A program made the position numbers and the translations under genes. The notes beneath the pieces were generated by a model. That model saw only the letters and a list, made by a program, of their open reading frames with translations, ran no database searches and was not told where the DNA came from. This document shows positions 43,712 to 53,214 of a stretch of DNA of 64,000 bases, one piece after another; the first letter of the stretch is position 1, and every line of letters starts with the position of its first letter. The stretch is taken from assembly GCA_001627865.1 (NCBI GenBank), contig LUQO01000005.1, positions 124,001 to 188,000 on the forward strand, given 5' to 3'. Source of the stretch: SAR324 cluster bacterium REDSEA-S27_B3. GTDB taxonomy: Bacteria > SAR324 > NAC60-12.

Positions 43712-45703
43712 ATGAAAACTAACGAACATTTCCCCCGTCTTTTTTCTCCAAAAAATCTTAGAGGAAAAACCCTACGCAACAGAATTGTTTTTGGCGCTCA
43801 TACAGCAAATATGTCTGTACTGGGTTTGCCTGGAGAACAGCATATTGCGTATTACCGGGAAAGAGCCATAGGCGGAGCAGCAATGCTTGTAGTAGAACCA
43901 ATGCCGGTGCATCCTGCAGCAGTACTAACCAGAGGAAATTTCAGGAACAGCACAGATGGTGTCATCCCCCACTTCAGGAAAATTACTGATGCCGTGCATG
44001 AAGAAGGCGCGTTGATCCTGCAGCAGCTGTATCATGTTGGACAACATGGAGATGCTGATAATTCATATCATGCCAACTGGTCTCCTTCCGGATTGCCAAG
44101 TTACCATGATTCAGACGGCAGTCACTCCATGAGCGAAACAGAAATAGAGGAAACAATTGATGGATTTGCTCAAGCTGCAAGAAGATGTAGAGAGTCAGGT
44201 TTTGACGGTGTGGAAGTCTGGGCTGCATATCACGGAATGGTCGATCAATTTTGGACTCCTTGGTCGAACCGGCGCGAAGACCGCTGGGGAGGTTCACTTG
44301 AAAATCGCACACGTATCTCAAGAGAAATAATCACTCGCATACGAAAATTGTGCGGTGAAGATTTTATTATCGGCATTGCTGTAAATGATGAGCCTGATTT
44401 TGAAGTCTCTTTGCAACGTGAATCAATTGCGGAAATCATAGCATATCATGATAAAGATCAGCTGATTGATTATGTAACCTGCGGTACTGGAAGCTATTTT
44501 GATTTTTACAAGCTGATGCCGACCTTTATTTATCCTGAAAGACTGGGAACTGATCTGTCAGAAGTAATCAAGGCAAATGTGTCACACGCACTGGTTACCG
44601 CAGAAAGTCATATTCGAACCCCTGAAAACGCAGAAGCTGTTTTATCAGCGGAGCAGGCAGATCTGGTGTCCATTGTACGAGGGCAAATTGCTGATCCTCA
44701 TTTAGCAAACAAGGCCCGTGAAGGTCGTGCTGATGACATCAGACCATGCCTGTCCTGTAATCAGATGTGCTGGGGGAGAAGAAGCCGTGACTACTGGATT
44801 TCCTGCCTTGTAAATCCTTCAGCCGGACGTGAGTCCGAATGGAACGGCGACCGCTTCACAAAAACAGTAACCCCAAAAAATGTGCTTGTAGTCGGAGGAG
44901 GTCCGGCCGGACTGGAAGCAGCAAGGGTTTCAGCTGAGCGTGGGCACTATGTAACACTTGCTGAAGCCGCTGATCGTCTGGGTGGTCAGTTCCGCTTAGC
45001 TGGAATGCAGCCAAGACGTGGTCAGATTATTGAACTTCTTGACTGGTACGCTAGGCAATTAACACAATTACAGGTAGATGTACGGCTTAATACCATTTTA
45101 GAAGCAGACGAAATCAAAACAATGGCCGCAGATGTGACAGTGCTTGCAACAGGTTCTTGCCCTCCTGATACAGGCTTCCAAAAAGCAATTCCACATATGG
45201 AAAAACTGCCTGGAATTGAACTAGGAAGAGTTTATTCCGCTGAAGATGTTATGTCACGCAGAGCACGTCTCGGGAATCGTGTATTGCTACTTGATGAAGG
45301 TGGAAACTGGAAAGGATGCGGAACGGCCTGGAAACTTGCTGAAGATGGACATGAGGTTACTCTCATTACTCCTGATCCTCTTGTAGGTAAGGAACTTCAG
45401 CGGACTGCCGCAGATTATCCGTTAAGACAGCGATTGGCTAAACTGGGAGTGGATTTCATCCTGGAATCCGCAATCACAAGCTGGAATAGTGAAGGTGCGG
45501 AAGTCTTTAATTTTCTGGATGGCAAAACACAATTCATCCCTGCCGATTCACTGGTTTTTGCCACTCCAAACATTGCAGAAGACTCTCTCTCAAATGAACT
45601 CCTTGGTTCCGGACTTAATGTAATTAATATCGGTGACAGCGCCGGACCACGCCAGGCACCCTTCGTGATCTACGAAGGACGTAAAACAGGTATTAGTATT
45701 TAA
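43712..45703 (+). CDS. Old-yellow-enzyme/FAD demethylase of the trimethylamine dehydrogenase and N-methylproline demethylase type
   Basis: This 663-residue enzyme has two halves. Residues 1-370 form an FMN TIM barrel with IVFGAHTANMS near residue 25, QLYHVGQHGD near 108 and RREDRWGGSLENRTR near 190. The 4Fe-4S ligands Cys346, Cys349, Cys353 and Cys365 have the spacing of trimethylamine dehydrogenase. The second half (from about 385) is a NAD/FAD-like domain starting VLVVGGGPAGLEAARVSAERGHYVTLAEA. Relatives demethylate trimethylamine, dimethylamine or N-methylproline, or reduce dienoyl-CoA. The following dimethylglycine-dehydrogenase-like gene favours an N-demethylase. It is the first gene of the operon. 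Confidence 0.82.
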   Translation: MKTNEHFPRLFSPKNLRGKTLRNRIVFGAHTANMSVLGLPGEQHIAYYRERAIGGAAMLVVEPMPVHPAAVLTRGNFRNSTDGVIPHFRKITDAVHEEGALILQQLYHVGQHGDADNSYHANWSPSGLPSYHDSDGSHSMSETEIEETIDGFAQAARRCRESGFDGVEVWAAYHGMVDQFWTPWSNRREDRWGGSLENRTRISREIITRIRKLCGEDFIIGIAVNDEPDFEVSLQRESIAEIIAYHDKDQLIDYVTCGTGSYFDFYKLMPTFIYPERLGTDLSEVIKANVSHALVTAESHIRTPENAEAVLSAEQADLVSIVRGQIADPHLANKAREGRADDIRPCLSCNQMCWGRRSRDYWISCLVNPSAGRESEWNGDRFTKTVTPKNVLVVGGGPAGLEAARVSAERGHYVTLAEAADRLGGQFRLAGMQPRRGQIIELLDWYARQLTQLQVDVRLNTILEADEIKTMAADVTVLATGSCPPDTGFQKAIPHMEKLPGIELGRVYSAEDVMSRRARLGNRVLLLDEGGNWKGCGTAWKLAEDGHEVTLITPDPLVGKELQRTAADYPLRQRLAKLGVDFILESAITSWNSEGAEVFNFLDGKTQFIPADSLVFATPNIAEDSLSNELLGSGLNVINIGDSAGPRQAPFVIYEGRKTGISI

Positions 45704-45727
45704 ATGATACATTACGCCAATTTTCAA

Positions 45728-45750
45728 AAATACAATAACAAATTGTATTT
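45728..45750 (+). repeat. 9-bp inverted repeat between the demethylase and kinase genes
   Basis: AAATACAAT (45728-45736) and ATTGTATTT (45742-45750) are perfect arms around a 5-base loop, 25 bases after the demethylase stop. It may be a weak terminator, an mRNA processing hairpin or an operator for the second half of the operon. A second possible hairpin, AACAGG/CCTGTT, lies further on before the next gene. Confidence 0.45.
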
Positions 45751-45825
45751 ACACCAAAGGAATGAGATTGAAACGAACAGGTGACGGTGAACATCATTAT
45801 GTCCTGTTTTAATCAAGAATAACTA

Positions 45826-46704
45826 ATGACAGAAGATTATTTAAAAAAAGTTAAGTCACTTAGCTTTTGGCAGCATCCTATTCAGTGCGTACCCATGGAA
45901 GGGGGCATCACCAACCGAAATTTCCGGGTAGAGCATGGCAATGAAACCTTATTTGTGCGTCTTGGTGAAGATATTCCTGTGCATGGAGTTTACCGCTTCA
46001 ATGAGCTGTCAGCAAGCATGGCTGCCTATGCATGTGGTATTTCTCCGGAAGTAGTGCATACAGAATCTGGAGCTATGGTTCTGCGTTTTATCGAAGGCAG
46101 AACTTTGGAACCGGAAAACCTGCGTGACATTTCAACCATAGATAAAGTTGTATATCTGTTGAAAATCTGCCATCAGCAAATGCCTGATCATCTTCCAGGA
46201 AGCACGCTGATCTTCTGGGTTTTTCAGGTTATTCGTGGATACGCAAATACTCTGAGTGACAGTAACAGCAGGATGGTTCAGCAATTGCCGCGCTTTTTAG
46301 AAATAAATTCGAATTTGGAAAAAACTGCTGGTGCGGTTGAGTTATGTTTTGGACACAATGATTTGCTGGCTGGAAATTTTATCGATGATAATCAAAGGCT
46401 GTGGCTGATTGATTGGGATTACGCCGGTTTCAACAGCCCTTTGTTTGATCTGGCTAACCTTGCTTCAAATAATGAATATACGCAAGACCTTGAAAGGCAG
46501 CTGCTGGAAATGTATTTTGAGCAAGTGGTTTCTGATGATTTATGGAAACGCTATTTTGCCATGAAATGCGCTTCCTTGCTGCGTGAATCAATGTGGAGCA
46601 TGGTTTCAGAAATTCATTCATCACTTGATTTTGATTATGTCCAATACACTACTGAGAATCTGGATCGCTTCAAAACAACTTACGCTCAATTTTCACAACT
46701 ATGA
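45826..46704 (+). CDS. Choline/ethanolamine-kinase-like phosphotransferase (APH fold)
   Basis: This 292-residue small-molecule kinase has the aminoglycoside phosphotransferase fold. The nucleotide loop region MEGGITNRNFRVEHG is at about 24-38, the catalytic loop is His177-Asn178-Asp179 with Asn184 (HNDLLAGNF), and the metal motif is IDWDYAG (195-201). The sequence resembles choline and ethanolamine kinases rather than antibiotic kinases. Its stop overlaps the start of the next gene by 4 bases (ATGA), so it is translationally coupled to the dimethylglycine-dehydrogenase-like gene. It may phosphorylate a methylated amino alcohol imported as substrate, or salvage choline; context gives no firm answer. 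Confidence 0.78.
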   Translation: MTEDYLKKVKSLSFWQHPIQCVPMEGGITNRNFRVEHGNETLFVRLGEDIPVHGVYRFNELSASMAAYACGISPEVVHTESGAMVLRFIEGRTLEPENLRDISTIDKVVYLLKICHQQMPDHLPGSTLIFWVFQVIRGYANTLSDSNSRMVQQLPRFLEINSNLEKTAGAVELCFGHNDLLAGNFIDDNQRLWLIDWDYAGFNSPLFDLANLASNNEYTQDLERQLLEMYFEQVVSDDLWKRYFAMKCASLLRESMWSMVSEIHSSLDFDYVQYTTENLDRFKTTYAQFSQL

Positions 46705-49166
46705 GTAAAAGCATACCTGATAAAGCTCAAATTATAATCATCGGTGGAGGGATAATCGGTTGCAGCGTGGCTTATCATTTAGTCAAAGAAGGCGTGAAGG
46801 ATGTATTATTACTGGAAAGAGGGCAGCTGACATGCGGAAGCACTTTCCACGCGGCAGGTTTGGTAGGACAGCTACGCAGTTCGGCAAATATCACCCGAGT
46901 CTTAAAAAACAGCGTGGATTTTTACCGAACAATTGAGAAAGAAACTGGACAAGCAACGGGTTGGAAAATGAATGGAGGCATGCGTCTGGCGTGCACAAAA
47001 GATCGATGGACTGAATTGAAACGCCAGGCCACAACTGCACATAGCTTCGGTTTAGAAATGGAACTGCTGAGTCCTAGTGAAGCAAAAAATCTTTGGCCGC
47101 TTATGCAAACAGGGGATCTGATTGGGGCGGCGTTTTTGCCTACTGATGGTCAAATAAATCCATCAGACATTACTCAGGCTCTTGCAAAAGGCGCTCGAAA
47201 GGGTGGTGTAAAAATTTTGGAAGATACTAAAGTTACTGGAATCCGAACTGACAATGCGGGGAAGTCAGGGCGCAGAAAAGTTGTTGCTGTTCAAATTGAA
47301 GGGGGAGAGATACTTTGTGAAAAAGTCGTTAATTGCGCAGGCCAGTGGGCAAATGCAGTTGGAGAAATGGCTGGTGTGAGTGTTCCTCTAGTTTCAGTAC
47401 AACATCAATACCTGGTTACAGAACCTATTGAAGGCATAACTCCCGATTTGCCCACTTTGCGTGATCCGGACAAACTTACTTACTGGAAGGAAGATGTTGG
47501 CGGACTGGCAATGGGAGGATATGAACCAAACCCTGTTCCGTGGGCAACTAAAGGTATTCCGGGGGATTTCAACTTCAGTCTGCTTCAGGAAAATTTCAAA
47601 CATTTTGAGCAGTTTATGAATCCTGCTCTGGAACGTGTTCCTGCATTCGAGAACGCGGGAATCCGGAAACTTATAAACGGACCTGAGTCTTTTACTCCGG
47701 ACGGAAATTTCATTTTGGGAGAAGCTCCGGAAGTAAGTAATTTTTTCGTAGGTGCGGGATTCAATGCATTCGGCATTGCATCGGCCGGAGGAGCTGGGAA
47801 AGTGCTGTCTGAATGGATCCTTGCTGGAGAACCACCGATGGATTTGTGGGTGGTAGATATCCGCCGATTCAGTAAATTGCATCAGGATATAGACTGGGTT
47901 CGCAGCCGCACTCTTGAACTTTACGGCAAACATTATTCACTCAGTTGGCCGCACGAAGAACATCAAAGCGGACGACCATATCTGACTTCTCCAATTTATG
48001 AAGAGCTGAAAAAACAAGGTGCCTGTTTTGGTTCAAAGCTGGGTTGGGAGCGTCCGAATTGGTTTGCTCCGGAAGGTGTGACACCGCATGATGTTTATTC
48101 TTTTGGACGTCAAAACTGGTCACCTCATGTTGCTGAAGAGCATCGTACAGTGCGTGAAAAAGTAGCAGTTTTTGACCAAAGCTCATTTGCAAAATTTCGT
48201 ATAACGGGCGCTGACTCTGAAAAAGCTCTTTCGAGGATATGTGCAAACAACGTGGCTAAACTGACCGGATCAATTATTTACACGCAAATGCTCAACTCAA
48301 AGGGTGGTATCGAATGTGATGTGACCGTAACCAGATTGTCTGAAAATCAATATTATTTAGTCAGCGGAACAGGATTTAGAACTCACACTGAGGCATGGGT
48401 CCGCAGCCAGCTTCGTGGCACTGAGAATATAAAACTCGAAGACATAACTGAAGAATGGGCCACATTTTCGTTGATGGGGCCTCATTCCCGTGATGTTCTT
48501 AAGCAAATTACTTCATGCGATCTGCAAAATGAAAGCTTTCCCTTTGGAACATGCCGCTCTATTGAAATAAACGGACATTCTGTTTTAGCATTGCGTATCA
48601 CTTACGTAGGCGAATTGGGCTGGGAACTGCACATGCCACGCAGTGCAGCTAAATCTGTTTATGAGGCTTTAATGGATGCAGGCAAAAAATACAGAATTGT
48701 AAATGCCGGTTATCGTGCTGTCGAATCCCTTCGTCTGGAAAAAGGTTATCGGGAGTGGGGTTCTGACATAACAGCCGACAATACACCATTTGAAGCAGGA
48801 CTGGGCTGGGCAGTTAAAATTAACTCCGGCATAGGATTCACAGGCAGGGAAGCATTATTGTACAAACTAAAACAACCGCTTAAGAAGATGCTGGCTTGTT
48901 TTACAATTGATGATCCTGAAGTTTTACTGCTTGGTCGGGAAACTATTTTACGTAATGGCGAAGTGTCCGGATGGCTGACTAGCGGCGGTTGGGGACATAC
49001 CGTGCAGAAAAACATCGGTTACGGTTATGTCCGTCATCCGGATGGTGTTGACAGAGAGCACCTTAATTCCGGAACCTATGAATTGGAAGTTGCCACAGTC
49101 AGACATCCCTGCACTCTGCAATTAGGTCCGCTTTATGACCCCGAAATGCTGCGGGTCAAACAATGA
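46701..49166 (+). CDS. FAD-dependent dimethylglycine/sarcosine dehydrogenase-like enzyme with GcvT domains
   Basis: This 821-residue two-part enzyme has an N-terminal DAO-type FAD domain (IIIIGGGIIGCSVAYHL, about 11-27). It contains STFHAAGL (about 48-55), whose histidine is the covalent FAD site in dimethylglycine dehydrogenase. The C-terminal half (from about 450) matches the glycine cleavage T protein (VFDQSSFAKFRITG, then the folate-binding GWELHMP region and GCVT_C end). Such enzymes oxidatively remove an N-methyl group and transfer the one-carbon unit to tetrahydrofolate. It overlaps both neighbours by 4 bases. The exact methylated amine is unknown. Confidence 0.85.
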   Translation: MSKSIPDKAQIIIIGGGIIGCSVAYHLVKEGVKDVLLLERGQLTCGSTFHAAGLVGQLRSSANITRVLKNSVDFYRTIEKETGQATGWKMNGGMRLACTKDRWTELKRQATTAHSFGLEMELLSPSEAKNLWPLMQTGDLIGAAFLPTDGQINPSDITQALAKGARKGGVKILEDTKVTGIRTDNAGKSGRRKVVAVQIEGGEILCEKVVNCAGQWANAVGEMAGVSVPLVSVQHQYLVTEPIEGITPDLPTLRDPDKLTYWKEDVGGLAMGGYEPNPVPWATKGIPGDFNFSLLQENFKHFEQFMNPALERVPAFENAGIRKLINGPESFTPDGNFILGEAPEVSNFFVGAGFNAFGIASAGGAGKVLSEWILAGEPPMDLWVVDIRRFSKLHQDIDWVRSRTLELYGKHYSLSWPHEEHQSGRPYLTSPIYEELKKQGACFGSKLGWERPNWFAPEGVTPHDVYSFGRQNWSPHVAEEHRTVREKVAVFDQSSFAKFRITGADSEKALSRICANNVAKLTGSIIYTQMLNSKGGIECDVTVTRLSENQYYLVSGTGFRTHTEAWVRSQLRGTENIKLEDITEEWATFSLMGPHSRDVLKQITSCDLQNESFPFGTCRSIEINGHSVLALRITYVGELGWELHMPRSAAKSVYEALMDAGKKYRIVNAGYRAVESLRLEKGYREWGSDITADNTPFEAGLGWAVKINSGIGFTGREALLYKLKQPLKKMLACFTIDDPEVLLLGRETILRNGEVSGWLTSGGWGHTVQKNIGYGYVRHPDGVDREHLNSGTYELEVATVRHPCTLQLGPLYDPEMLRVKQ

Positions 49167-50083
49167 TTCCACGGGGTTATCTTTATGTGATCGGATGCGC
49201 CTGTTCTTTTGGTCTGATTACAACTTTAGCCAAGCTCAGTTATAGCGAAGGCGCCACACCCCAGACAGTGGTATTTTATCGTATCCTTGCCACAAGCATT
49301 TTGATGGGAGTATGGTCTTTATGGTCCCGCAGGAAAGGACAAGTTCGAGAAAAAAACAAAAAGAGGATTTTAAGCAATTTACATGTCACAACAGCAATTG
49401 CTGTTACCGGAGTTTGCATCGCGGTAATGAGTCTGGGATATTTGAGTTCAGTACAGTATATTCCTGTCAGCCTCAGCGTTTTACTGTTTTTTACCTTCCC
49501 GTTCTGGGTTTTAATTATAAATTATCTGATTGACAGAGAAGTCCCTAAACTGCATAAACTTTTTGCGTTTATTTTGGCATTTTTTGGATTAGCCCTCAGC
49601 CTGGGACCAACCTGGGAGATACTGGACTTGCTTGGAATTGTTCTGGTTCTAAGTGGTTCTCTGGCCTCAGCCGGATTTATAATTGCGGGAACGAAAGCGG
49701 TTCGGATTATTCACACCCGCGAACTGCTGTTTTACGCCAATACACTTGCAGTTTTTCTGGTTGGTGCTGTCATGTTTTATACGGATACTTTTTCCATTAG
49801 TCATACATTCTGGGGTTGGACCGGCATTGCAGCAGTTTGTTTCCTGTTCACAATTGGACAGCTTTTTTTATTCGCCGGTACAAATCATACCGGTTCAGCA
49901 CAGGCCAGCCTGATTCTGAATGTTGAGCCGCTAGTCTCGATAGGAGCTGCAATAATGCTGCTTGGTGAACGACTGGCAATTTCACAGTCCATTGGAGCTG
50001 CGGTGGTAATAACAGCACTTTTCCTGGCTAGTGATACTCCGAAAAAAATGTTTGCTAAAAAAAATGTAAAAAAGTCCTTATGA
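49163..50083 (+). CDS. EamA/DMT-family transporter
   Basis: This 306-residue membrane protein has about ten helices in two EamA repeats: YLYVIGCACSFGLITTLAKLSY near the start and a second repeat from about residue 155. DMT-family proteins move metabolites such as amino acids or nucleotide sugars, usually outward. It overlaps the preceding gene and the following methyltransferase by 4 bases each, so it is part of the same unit. It could export a demethylated product or import the substrate. Confidence 0.78.
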   Translation: MIPRGYLYVIGCACSFGLITTLAKLSYSEGATPQTVVFYRILATSILMGVWSLWSRRKGQVREKNKKRILSNLHVTTAIAVTGVCIAVMSLGYLSSVQYIPVSLSVLLFFTFPFWVLIINYLIDREVPKLHKLFAFILAFFGLALSLGPTWEILDLLGIVLVLSGSLASAGFIIAGTKAVRIIHTRELLFYANTLAVFLVGAVMFYTDTFSISHTFWGWTGIAAVCFLFTIGQLFLFAGTNHTGSAQASLILNVEPLVSIGAAIMLLGERLAISQSIGAAVVITALFLASDTPKKMFAKKNVKKSL

Positions 50084-50865
50084 ACAATTCCATGAAAAAT
50101 CAGTCTACTGCAGCAGAAGAGCTGGAAAACAGTTATCGTTTACCTGAAATAGTCCGACAGCGAAAGCAGACTCTGAAAAAATTATCCTTAAAGTCCGGAG
50201 AGCATGTACTTGACATCGGCTGCGGAGTAGGGTTTCTCTCTTATGAAATGGCAGTTAAGACAGGAGACTCCGGAAAAGTAATTGGTATTGACAAAAATCC
50301 GGAAATGATTCGCCATTCAATAAACAGATGTAAAGACCTGCACAACACGGAATTCATGGAGATTGAGGCGGGGAGTCTCCCGTTTCCTGAAAATAATTTT
50401 GATGCGGTTTGCTGTACACAGGTGTTGCTTTATGTAAAAGATGTCTTACAGGTGCTTGCGGAAATCAGACGTGTGCTGAAACCTGCAGGAAGAATTGTGA
50501 TTGTGGAAACCGACTGGCGGGGTGTGGTGCTGAACAGTGCATTTGATTCTCTCACCAGGAAAATATTCTCGGCTTGGGATGCAGCTGTTCCCAGTCCTAA
50601 TTTGCCGGTGTATTTGGGACCTCTTTTAAAAAAATATGGATTCAGCAGTATTCAGGTGGAACCGGTACCAATCCTCAATACAGAATATTCTTCAAACCAG
50701 TTTTCACATGGGATGATGAAATGGATCACCAAAAACGCTCTGAAAAAAGGAGTTATCACGGACACAGAATGCCGGAAATGGCTGGATGATCTGGAAGAAA
50801 AAGGAAAAACCGGAAGTTATTTTTTTTGCGTGAACCGTTTCCTTTTTACTGCTGTTCTGGCTTAA
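50080..50865 (+). CDS. SAM-dependent methyltransferase, class I
   Basis: This 261-residue methyltransferase has the SAM-binding motif VLDIGCGVGFLS (43-54), the acidic loop VIGIDKNPEMI and the post-motif VCCTQVLLYVKDV. It resembles UbiE/COQ5-type enzymes but is unspecific in pattern. It closes the methylated-amine operon, overlapping the transporter by 4 bases, and is convergent with the enolase operon, whose end lies 10 bases away. It could remethylate a product or act on an unrelated substrate. Confidence 0.75.
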   Translation: MNNSMKNQSTAAEELENSYRLPEIVRQRKQTLKKLSLKSGEHVLDIGCGVGFLSYEMAVKTGDSGKVIGIDKNPEMIRHSINRCKDLHNTEFMEIEAGSLPFPENNFDAVCCTQVLLYVKDVLQVLAEIRRVLKPAGRIVIVETDWRGVVLNSAFDSLTRKIFSAWDAAVPSPNLPVYLGPLLKKYGFSSIQVEPVPILNTEYSSNQFSHGMMKWITKNALKKGVITDTECRKWLDDLEEKGKTGSYFFCVNRFLFTAVLA

Positions 50866-50875
50866 ATCTATACCT

Positions 50876-52078
50876 CTATTGAATTGGCTTTTCTTCCATT
50901 TCAAGATGAAGTGCGTTTTCGGTGTAAGGATGTGCCAGTGCGACGTCCTCATTCAGTTCCACACCAAGTCCAGGTTCCTTTGGTGGAATCACGTATCCGG
51001 AATCCCAGCGAACAGGTTTTTTAAGAATTTCCGCATGAAAGCCTTCCCAGCGTTGAATACTCTCTAATATCAAAAAGTTTGGCGAGCAGGCGCTGATTTG
51101 GACATTTGCCGCACCTTCAATGGGCCCGCAGTAGAGATGAGGTGCAATTTGGGCATAATGGCTTTCAGCTATGCCTGCGATTTTTTTGGCCTCCAGAATC
51201 CCCCCGACGCGTCCAAGCGCCGGCTGTAAAATTGACGCCGCGCCTGTTTCAAGCACACGGGCGAATTCGTATTTGGTTGTCAGCCTTTCACCTGTGGCAA
51301 TCGGAATCCGGGTTTGTTGGGCTACTTTTGCCATTTCTTCCGGTCGCTCTGGAGGCACAGGTTCCTCAAACCAAAGCGGATCATAAGCCTCTAATCGTCG
51401 TGCCATTCGGATTGCTCCGGAAGGAGTGAACTGTCCATGTGTGCCAAAAAGCAAATCAGCTTTGCTGCCGACCGCTTCCCGGATTCGCTTGCAAAATAAT
51501 TCTGAACGATCAAGCGATTCAAGATCAGGCTGACGCGGATCAAATGCAGAATAAGGTCCGGCGGGATCAAATTTTACCGCAGTGAAACCTTGTGCCACAC
51601 ATTCACTTGCAGCTTCAGCCGCAAGATCAGGATCATCATATACATTCGGACTGTCTTCTGGATAAGCCCTGCCTGTTTTCGGATACAAATAAGTGTAGGA
51701 ACGCAGTTTTTCATGCACCATCCCACCAAGCAATTCATAAACCGGTTTCTCAACTGCTTTTCCACAAATATCCCAGAGAGCCATTTCAATTCCGCTTAAA
51801 ATACCCATCAGCGATACGTCCGGACGCATTGTGTAGCCGCTGCCATACACATTACGCCACAGGGATTCTATCCGGAAGGGATTCATTCCCTGCACATGAC
51901 GCTCAAATACATCTTCAAGCATCTTAGCTATCACATGCGGTCCGAAAGTCGCGCAATAGACTTCACCAACTCCTTCAATACCGTTATCCGAGGTCAGTTT
52001 TAGAAAAATGAAATATCTTCCTCCTTGGTGTGGTGGCGGATTTCCAACCACAAATGTTTTCATTTCATTGATTTTCAT
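50876..52078 (-). CDS. Enolase-superfamily (mandelate racemase-like) protein with altered active-site residues
   Basis: This 400-residue protein is a capping domain plus a TIM barrel. The second and third metal ligands are present in WFEEP (about 237-240) and TGERL (Glu264), and a histidine is at 314 in APHLYCGP. The position of the first ligand reads FGTHGQFT, with Gly212 where the family has Asp. The catalytic-dyad position reads QPALG, with Ala287 in place of the usual QPD aspartate. It may therefore be a divergent subgroup with other chemistry. It is last in the minus-strand operon, 9 bases after the second enolase gene. Confidence 0.8.
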   Translation of the reverse strand: MKINEMKTFVVGNPPPHQGGRYFIFLKLTSDNGIEGVGEVYCATFGPHVIAKMLEDVFERHVQGMNPFRIESLWRNVYGSGYTMRPDVSLMGILSGIEMALWDICGKAVEKPVYELLGGMVHEKLRSYTYLYPKTGRAYPEDSPNVYDDPDLAAEAASECVAQGFTAVKFDPAGPYSAFDPRQPDLESLDRSELFCKRIREAVGSKADLLFGTHGQFTPSGAIRMARRLEAYDPLWFEEPVPPERPEEMAKVAQQTRIPIATGERLTTKYEFARVLETGAASILQPALGRVGGILEAKKIAGIAESHYAQIAPHLYCGPIEGAANVQISACSPNFLILESIQRWEGFHAEILKKPVRWDSGYVIPPKEPGLGVELNEDVALAHPYTENALHLEMEEKPIQ

Positions 52079-52087
52079 AATATTGTA

Positions 52088-53212
52088 TTAATCTAAAGTA
52101 CTGATACGATGCTGAGACTTTTCCAGGAAGTCTGGATTGATTTCAACACCCCAGCCTGGGCCATCCGGAATCTTAACTTTGCCATCTTCTACAACCAGAG
52201 CAGGCTTGTAGATGCCTTCCTGCCACGGATAATAATCCGAGCCTTCAATTGTAAATTCCACATACGGTCCTGCGTTTTCAAGCGCACCCATCAGGTGCAG
52301 CGTAAATACAGTAACAAGGGATAGATTTGCCGAATGAGGTGTACACGGAAGTCCAGCCTGACGTGCCATTTCAGCCACCTTTAGTGTACGAGCTATTCCA
52401 CCAAGATAGCAGACATCAGGCTGCACAACATCCACAGCACGCATCTCAATCATCCGTTTCCAGATTGTCAGATCACAATCCTGTTCTCCTCCTGTCACAT
52501 CCAGTTCGAGGGTGTCTGTTACCTGCTTTGTCCATTCCAGTTCCCAGTACGGACATGGCTCCTCAAAGTGGCAGATTCGATAATCTTCCAGCATTCGTCC
52601 AACCGAAATAGCTTTTTGGGGTGTGTAGGCGCTGTTGCTGTCAACCAGCAAGGCCACATCATCTCCAATGGCTTGACGGACTGCAGGAACGATTTCTTCG
52701 GTACGTCCAGGCCATTCATCCTGATCATGTCCGCACTCCTTTCCTACCCGGAATTTAAAAGCGTCATATCCGAATTCATCTCGCAGGCGCAACAAACGTT
52801 CAGCTTCGGCTTGAGGTGTGATGTCCCGTTTCATGCTGGAGCCATAAACCCTGAACGGCCTTGGTTTTCCTCCTAGCAGTTCGCATACACTTTTGTTTTC
52901 AAGCTTGCCGTGTAAATCCCAGAGTGCTGTATCCAGACCTGCAAGTGCTCGACGCAGGTAAGAGCCCGGAAATTTGTACTCCTTTTCCGGAATCTCCTGA
53001 ACAAGTTTTTCGATATGAAGAGCATCTGCTCCCAGCGCGTAAGGTGCAATCTGACGATGCACGACCATCGCTGTTATATCAGCATTATATGGCGAGACTT
53101 GTCCCCAGCCTTCAGAACCATCTGATGTGCGCACCTTTACGAGTCCTACGAACCTGTTGCTGAAGGTTTCGATGCTGCTGATTTGCAAGCTGCCACTGTT
53201 CATGGAATACAA
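52088..53212 (-). CDS. Enolase-superfamily (mandelate racemase subgroup) acid-sugar dehydratase or racemase
   Basis: This 374-residue enzyme has a complete set of active-site residues: Lys153-x-Arg155, metal ligands Asp191 (LVDSNSAYT), Glu217 (FEEPCPYWE) and Glu243 (TGGEQDCD), and the Asp266 (QPDVCYLGG)/His293 (TPHSANL) dyad. The subgroup abstracts a proton next to a carboxylate, as in sugar-acid dehydratases or racemases. Two start codons (53212 and 53203) are possible. It overlaps neither neighbour but lies 2 bases from the alcohol dehydrogenase and 9 from the next enolase gene, indicating one transcript. Confidence 0.85.
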   Translation of the reverse strand: MYSMNSGSLQISSIETFSNRFVGLVKVRTSDGSEGWGQVSPYNADITAMVVHRQIAPYALGADALHIEKLVQEIPEKEYKFPGSYLRRALAGLDTALWDLHGKLENKSVCELLGGKPRPFRVYGSSMKRDITPQAEAERLLRLRDEFGYDAFKFRVGKECGHDQDEWPGRTEEIVPAVRQAIGDDVALLVDSNSAYTPQKAISVGRMLEDYRICHFEEPCPYWELEWTKQVTDTLELDVTGGEQDCDLTIWKRMIEMRAVDVVQPDVCYLGGIARTLKVAEMARQAGLPCTPHSANLSLVTVFTLHLMGALENAGPYVEFTIEGSDYYPWQEGIYKPALVVEDGKVKIPDGPGWGVEINPDFLEKSQHRISTLD

Positions 53213-53214
53213 TG

